Origin: an uncultured Clostridia bacterium
Lineage (GTDB): Bacteria > Bacillota > Clostridia > Christensenellales > Aristaeellaceae
NCBI GenBank assembly: GCA_947600345.1
Contig: CANQGC010000121.1
Location: 1-8,147, forward strand
Length of the DNA: 8,147 nucleotides
Reading direction: 5' to 3'
A program made the translations under genes and the position numbers. Numbering within the stretch: the first letter of the stretch is position 1; every line of letters begins with the position of its first letter. This document shows, piece after piece, positions 6,810 to 8,147 of the stretch. The notes under the pieces were generated by a model. The model had not been told where the DNA came from and ran no database searches. It worked only from the letters and a program-made list of their open reading frames with translations.

Positions 6810-7903
6810 TGGGAGTCCCTCCCCTCGAAGCGGCGAACCTCGCCGCAGCGCAGGCCCTCCGGCGGCTGGGTGTCGACCCGGACCCGCAGCCCTTGGCCGG
6901 TGAGCGCGCGCACCTCCGCCAGCAACTTGGCCGGATCGCATCCGTCGCCCGCCAACAATAGCACGTCCACGTCGCAGTCGCTCTGGGGCCGGGGCAGGCC
7001 CTTCAGATCGTCCAGGTACAGCGCGAAGCCCACGGCGCAGGCGTCCCGGCCCAGCTTCTTCATCAGGCCGTCGTATCTTCCGCCGTAGAGCACCGCCCGG
7101 GGCGCGCCGCTCAGGTAGCCGGCCATCATCAGGCCGTCGTAGTACTCCATGTCCCCCTGCAGCGTGAAGTCCAGCCGCAGGCTTTCGTCCACGCCCGCGG
7201 CCTCCGCCGCCTGGTTGAGCTCGTTGAGCGCCGCGGTCATGCGGGGGTTCAGGCAGAGCTCCCGGGCCTGGGCGAGCGTCTGGGAGAACTCGCCCGAGAG
7301 CGAGCAGAGCTTTGCCAGCGCCTCCACGCCCGCCGCGCCGATGCCCGCGCGCCTGGCCTCCTCGGCCACGCCGTGGGCGCTCTTCGAGGACAGGCAGCTG
7401 AGCACCTTCTCCCGCGCCTCGCCCTCCAGGCCCAGCGCGTCGAACAGGCCCAGCAGGAAGCCCATGTGAGAGAGCTCCAGCACGTGGGCCGGGCCCACCG
7501 CCTTGAGCGTCTCCCGGGCCAGGTACAGCGCCTCGGCCTGGGCGTAGGCGCCGTCGCCGCCCAGGTACTCCAGGCCCATCTGGCGAATTTCCTTCATCGC
7601 ACCGGTGGACGCGCTCTCGCGATAGACGTTCTCGATGTAGTAGGACTTCTCCGCGCCGCCGCTCAACTGCGTGTTCTTGGCGATGGACAGCGTCACGTCC
7701 GGCTTGAGCGCCAGCAGGCGTCCATCCAGGTCGGTGAAGCTCAGTATGCGCCCACCGGTCAGAAAGCTCTTGAACCGCAGGTACAGCGCGTACTCCTCGA
7801 ACTGTCCTACGTGGTATTTGCGGTATCCGAACTGCTCGTACAGCCCCCGCAGCTTGAGCGTCACCCGCTCCGTCGCCGAGAATCCCGGCTCCCTCCAAGG
7901 CAT
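6803..7903 (-). CDS. hisZ: HisZ, ATP phosphoribosyltransferase regulatory subunit (HisRS-like)
   Basis: First gene of the operon. HisZ is a paralogue of the histidyl-tRNA synthetase catalytic domain that does not charge tRNA; it assembles with short-form HisG in the cytoplasm, activates it and carries histidine feedback control (family knowledge). The 366-residue protein shows the class II synthetase fold signature: a motif-2-like stretch LALKPDVTLSI (about 65-75), YYIENVYRES (88-97), REIRQMGLEYLG-like text as KEIRQMGLEYLGG (104-116), MEYYDGLMMAGY (252-263, matching the HisRS GLDYY region) and a motif-3-like GGRYDGLMKKLG followed by AVGFALYLDDL (274-300). About 65 residues follow, a short degenerate remnant of the anticodon-binding domain. 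The start is uncertain: ATG at 7903 has AGAGG 10 bases upstream, whereas an in-frame GTG at 7912 has that AGAGG only 1 base away. I prefer the ATG. It overlaps hisG by 7 bases (ATGCTGA), which fits the obligate partnership. Confidence 0.93.
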   Translation of the reverse strand: MPWREPGFSATERVTLKLRGLYEQFGYRKYHVGQFEEYALYLRFKSFLTGGRILSFTDLDGRLLALKPDVTLSIAKNTQLSGGAEKSYYIENVYRESASTGAMKEIRQMGLEYLGGDGAYAQAEALYLARETLKAVGPAHVLELSHMGFLLGLFDALGLEGEAREKVLSCLSSKSAHGVAEEARRAGIGAAGVEALAKLCSLSGEFSQTLAQARELCLNPRMTAALNELNQAAEAAGVDESLRLDFTLQGDMEYYDGLMMAGYLSGAPRAVLYGGRYDGLMKKLGRDACAVGFALYLDDLKGLPRPQSDCDVDVLLLAGDGCDPAKLLAEVRALTGQGLRVRVDTQPPEGLRCGEVRRFEGRDSQC

Positions 7904-7913
7904 ATGCTTCACA

Positions 7914-7918
7914 CCTCT
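7914..7918 (-). promoter_or_regulatory. Ribosome-binding site of hisZ (decides the start)
   Basis: AGAGG on the minus strand lies 10 bases before ATG 7903 and 1 base before GTG 7912. The spacing supports the ATG. Confidence 0.55.
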
Positions 7919-7950
7919 GTTCGCACTTTAGCGCTTTATTCTGGTAACGT

Positions 7951-7979
7951 ATTATAACACACTTTGGGGGAAATGAACA
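7951..7979 (-). promoter_or_regulatory. Putative sigma-A promoter of the his operon (extended -10)
   Basis: On the minus strand a perfect TATAAT (7956-7951) is preceded by TGT, making an extended TGNTATAAT -10 element. TGTTCA (7979-7974) sits 17 bases upstream and matches the TTGACA consensus at only 3 of 6 positions, so the extended -10 probably carries most of the recognition. Transcription would start near 7944, leaving a leader of about 30-40 bases before hisZ. This AT-rich patch stands out from the GC-rich genes, and it is the only convincing promoter I see for the nine genes. Confidence 0.75.
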
Positions 7980-8102
7980 GCCCTGAAGGGAGTGGAGAAG
8001 GTGAAGTTTCTGCGATTTTTGCAGGGGATGTTTGTTATAGGAGGGGGAGTTTGGTTGTGCGGAGGGGAGTTCGAGGCGGAGCGGTTTTGGAGAGTTAGTG
8101 GC
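7980..8102. other. Non-coding stretch upstream of the his promoter
   Basis: I see no gene here. The plus strand is strongly purine-rich (GGAGGGGGAG, GGAGGGGAG). CCCTGAAGGG (7981-7990) is a small palindrome just upstream of the -35 that could be an operator, but there is no independent support. A weak hairpin, CTGCGA/TTGCAG, lies at 8010-8024. Confidence 0.35.
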
Positions 8103-8147
8103 GGCTGCCTTGAAATGGGAAGCGCAGCTTCCCATTTCAAGGCAGCC
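8103..8147. repeat. Perfect 21-bp inverted repeat at the window edge
   Basis: Bases 8103-8123 (starting GGCTGCCTTGAAATGGG) are the exact reverse complement of 8127-8147, with loop GCA. The repeat ends on the last base of the window, so it may be longer. It lies about 125 bases upstream of the his promoter -35. Neither strand within the window shows a T-run after the stem, so it could be a terminator of an upstream gene, a repeated hairpin element, or one end of a miniature element. Confidence 0.7.

Noticed and set aside
7952..8140. 62-codon minus-strand frame in the upstream region
   Set aside because: It spans the palindrome and the promoter -10, has no ribosome-binding site and no recognisable sequence. 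A leader peptide would need to lie after the promoter, and it has no His run.
8103..8147. Terminal inverted repeat of an insertion sequence
   Set aside because: The two arms are only 3 bases apart, so they form a hairpin rather than flank an element, and no transposase is present in the window.

Overview
The window is almost entirely one histidine biosynthesis operon, read on the minus strand from about 7.9 kb down to 0.5 kb. The gene order is hisZ-hisG-hisD-hisC-hisB-hisH-hisA-hisF-hisIE. All nine genes look intact, and the family-defining motifs and most catalytic residues can be read directly. The genes are packed tightly: most junctions are 4-base ATGA or GTGA overlaps, hisZ/hisG overlap by 7 bases, and the largest gap is about 15 bases.

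The organism is probably a GC-rich member of the Bacillota (Clostridia), perhaps an uncultured gut lineage. This is inferred from the short-form HisG plus HisZ pair, the B. subtilis-like Z-G-D...B-H-A-F-I order, the fused hisIE, strong GGAGG ribosome-binding sites, and a sigma-A type promoter with an extended -10. Nothing in the window fixes the genus.

Layout. Bases 7904-8147 are the upstream region: a perfect 21-bp inverted repeat touching the window edge, about 120 bases with no clear signal, then the promoter and a leader of roughly 30-40 bases. Bases 494-7903 are the operon. Bases 1-493 lie downstream of it and hold no convincing gene. They carry an unusual density of perfect hairpins, a G-quadruplex motif and a short direct repeat.

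How the genes work together. HisZ/HisG condense ATP and PRPP. The HisE and HisI parts of HisIE hydrolyse and open the product, and HisA isomerises it. HisH/HisF form the imidazole ring and release AICAR. HisB dehydrates IGP and HisC transaminates the product. HisD oxidises histidinol to histidine. The one missing step is histidinol-phosphate phosphatase, which is not in the window.

I see no previously undescribed multi-gene system here. The items most worth a second look are non-coding: two neighbouring hairpins that share their flanks and loop core but have unrelated, perfectly paired arms; the edge palindrome; and a recurrent 16-base start/stop junction that gives three unrelated proteins the same -EGEA C-terminus.
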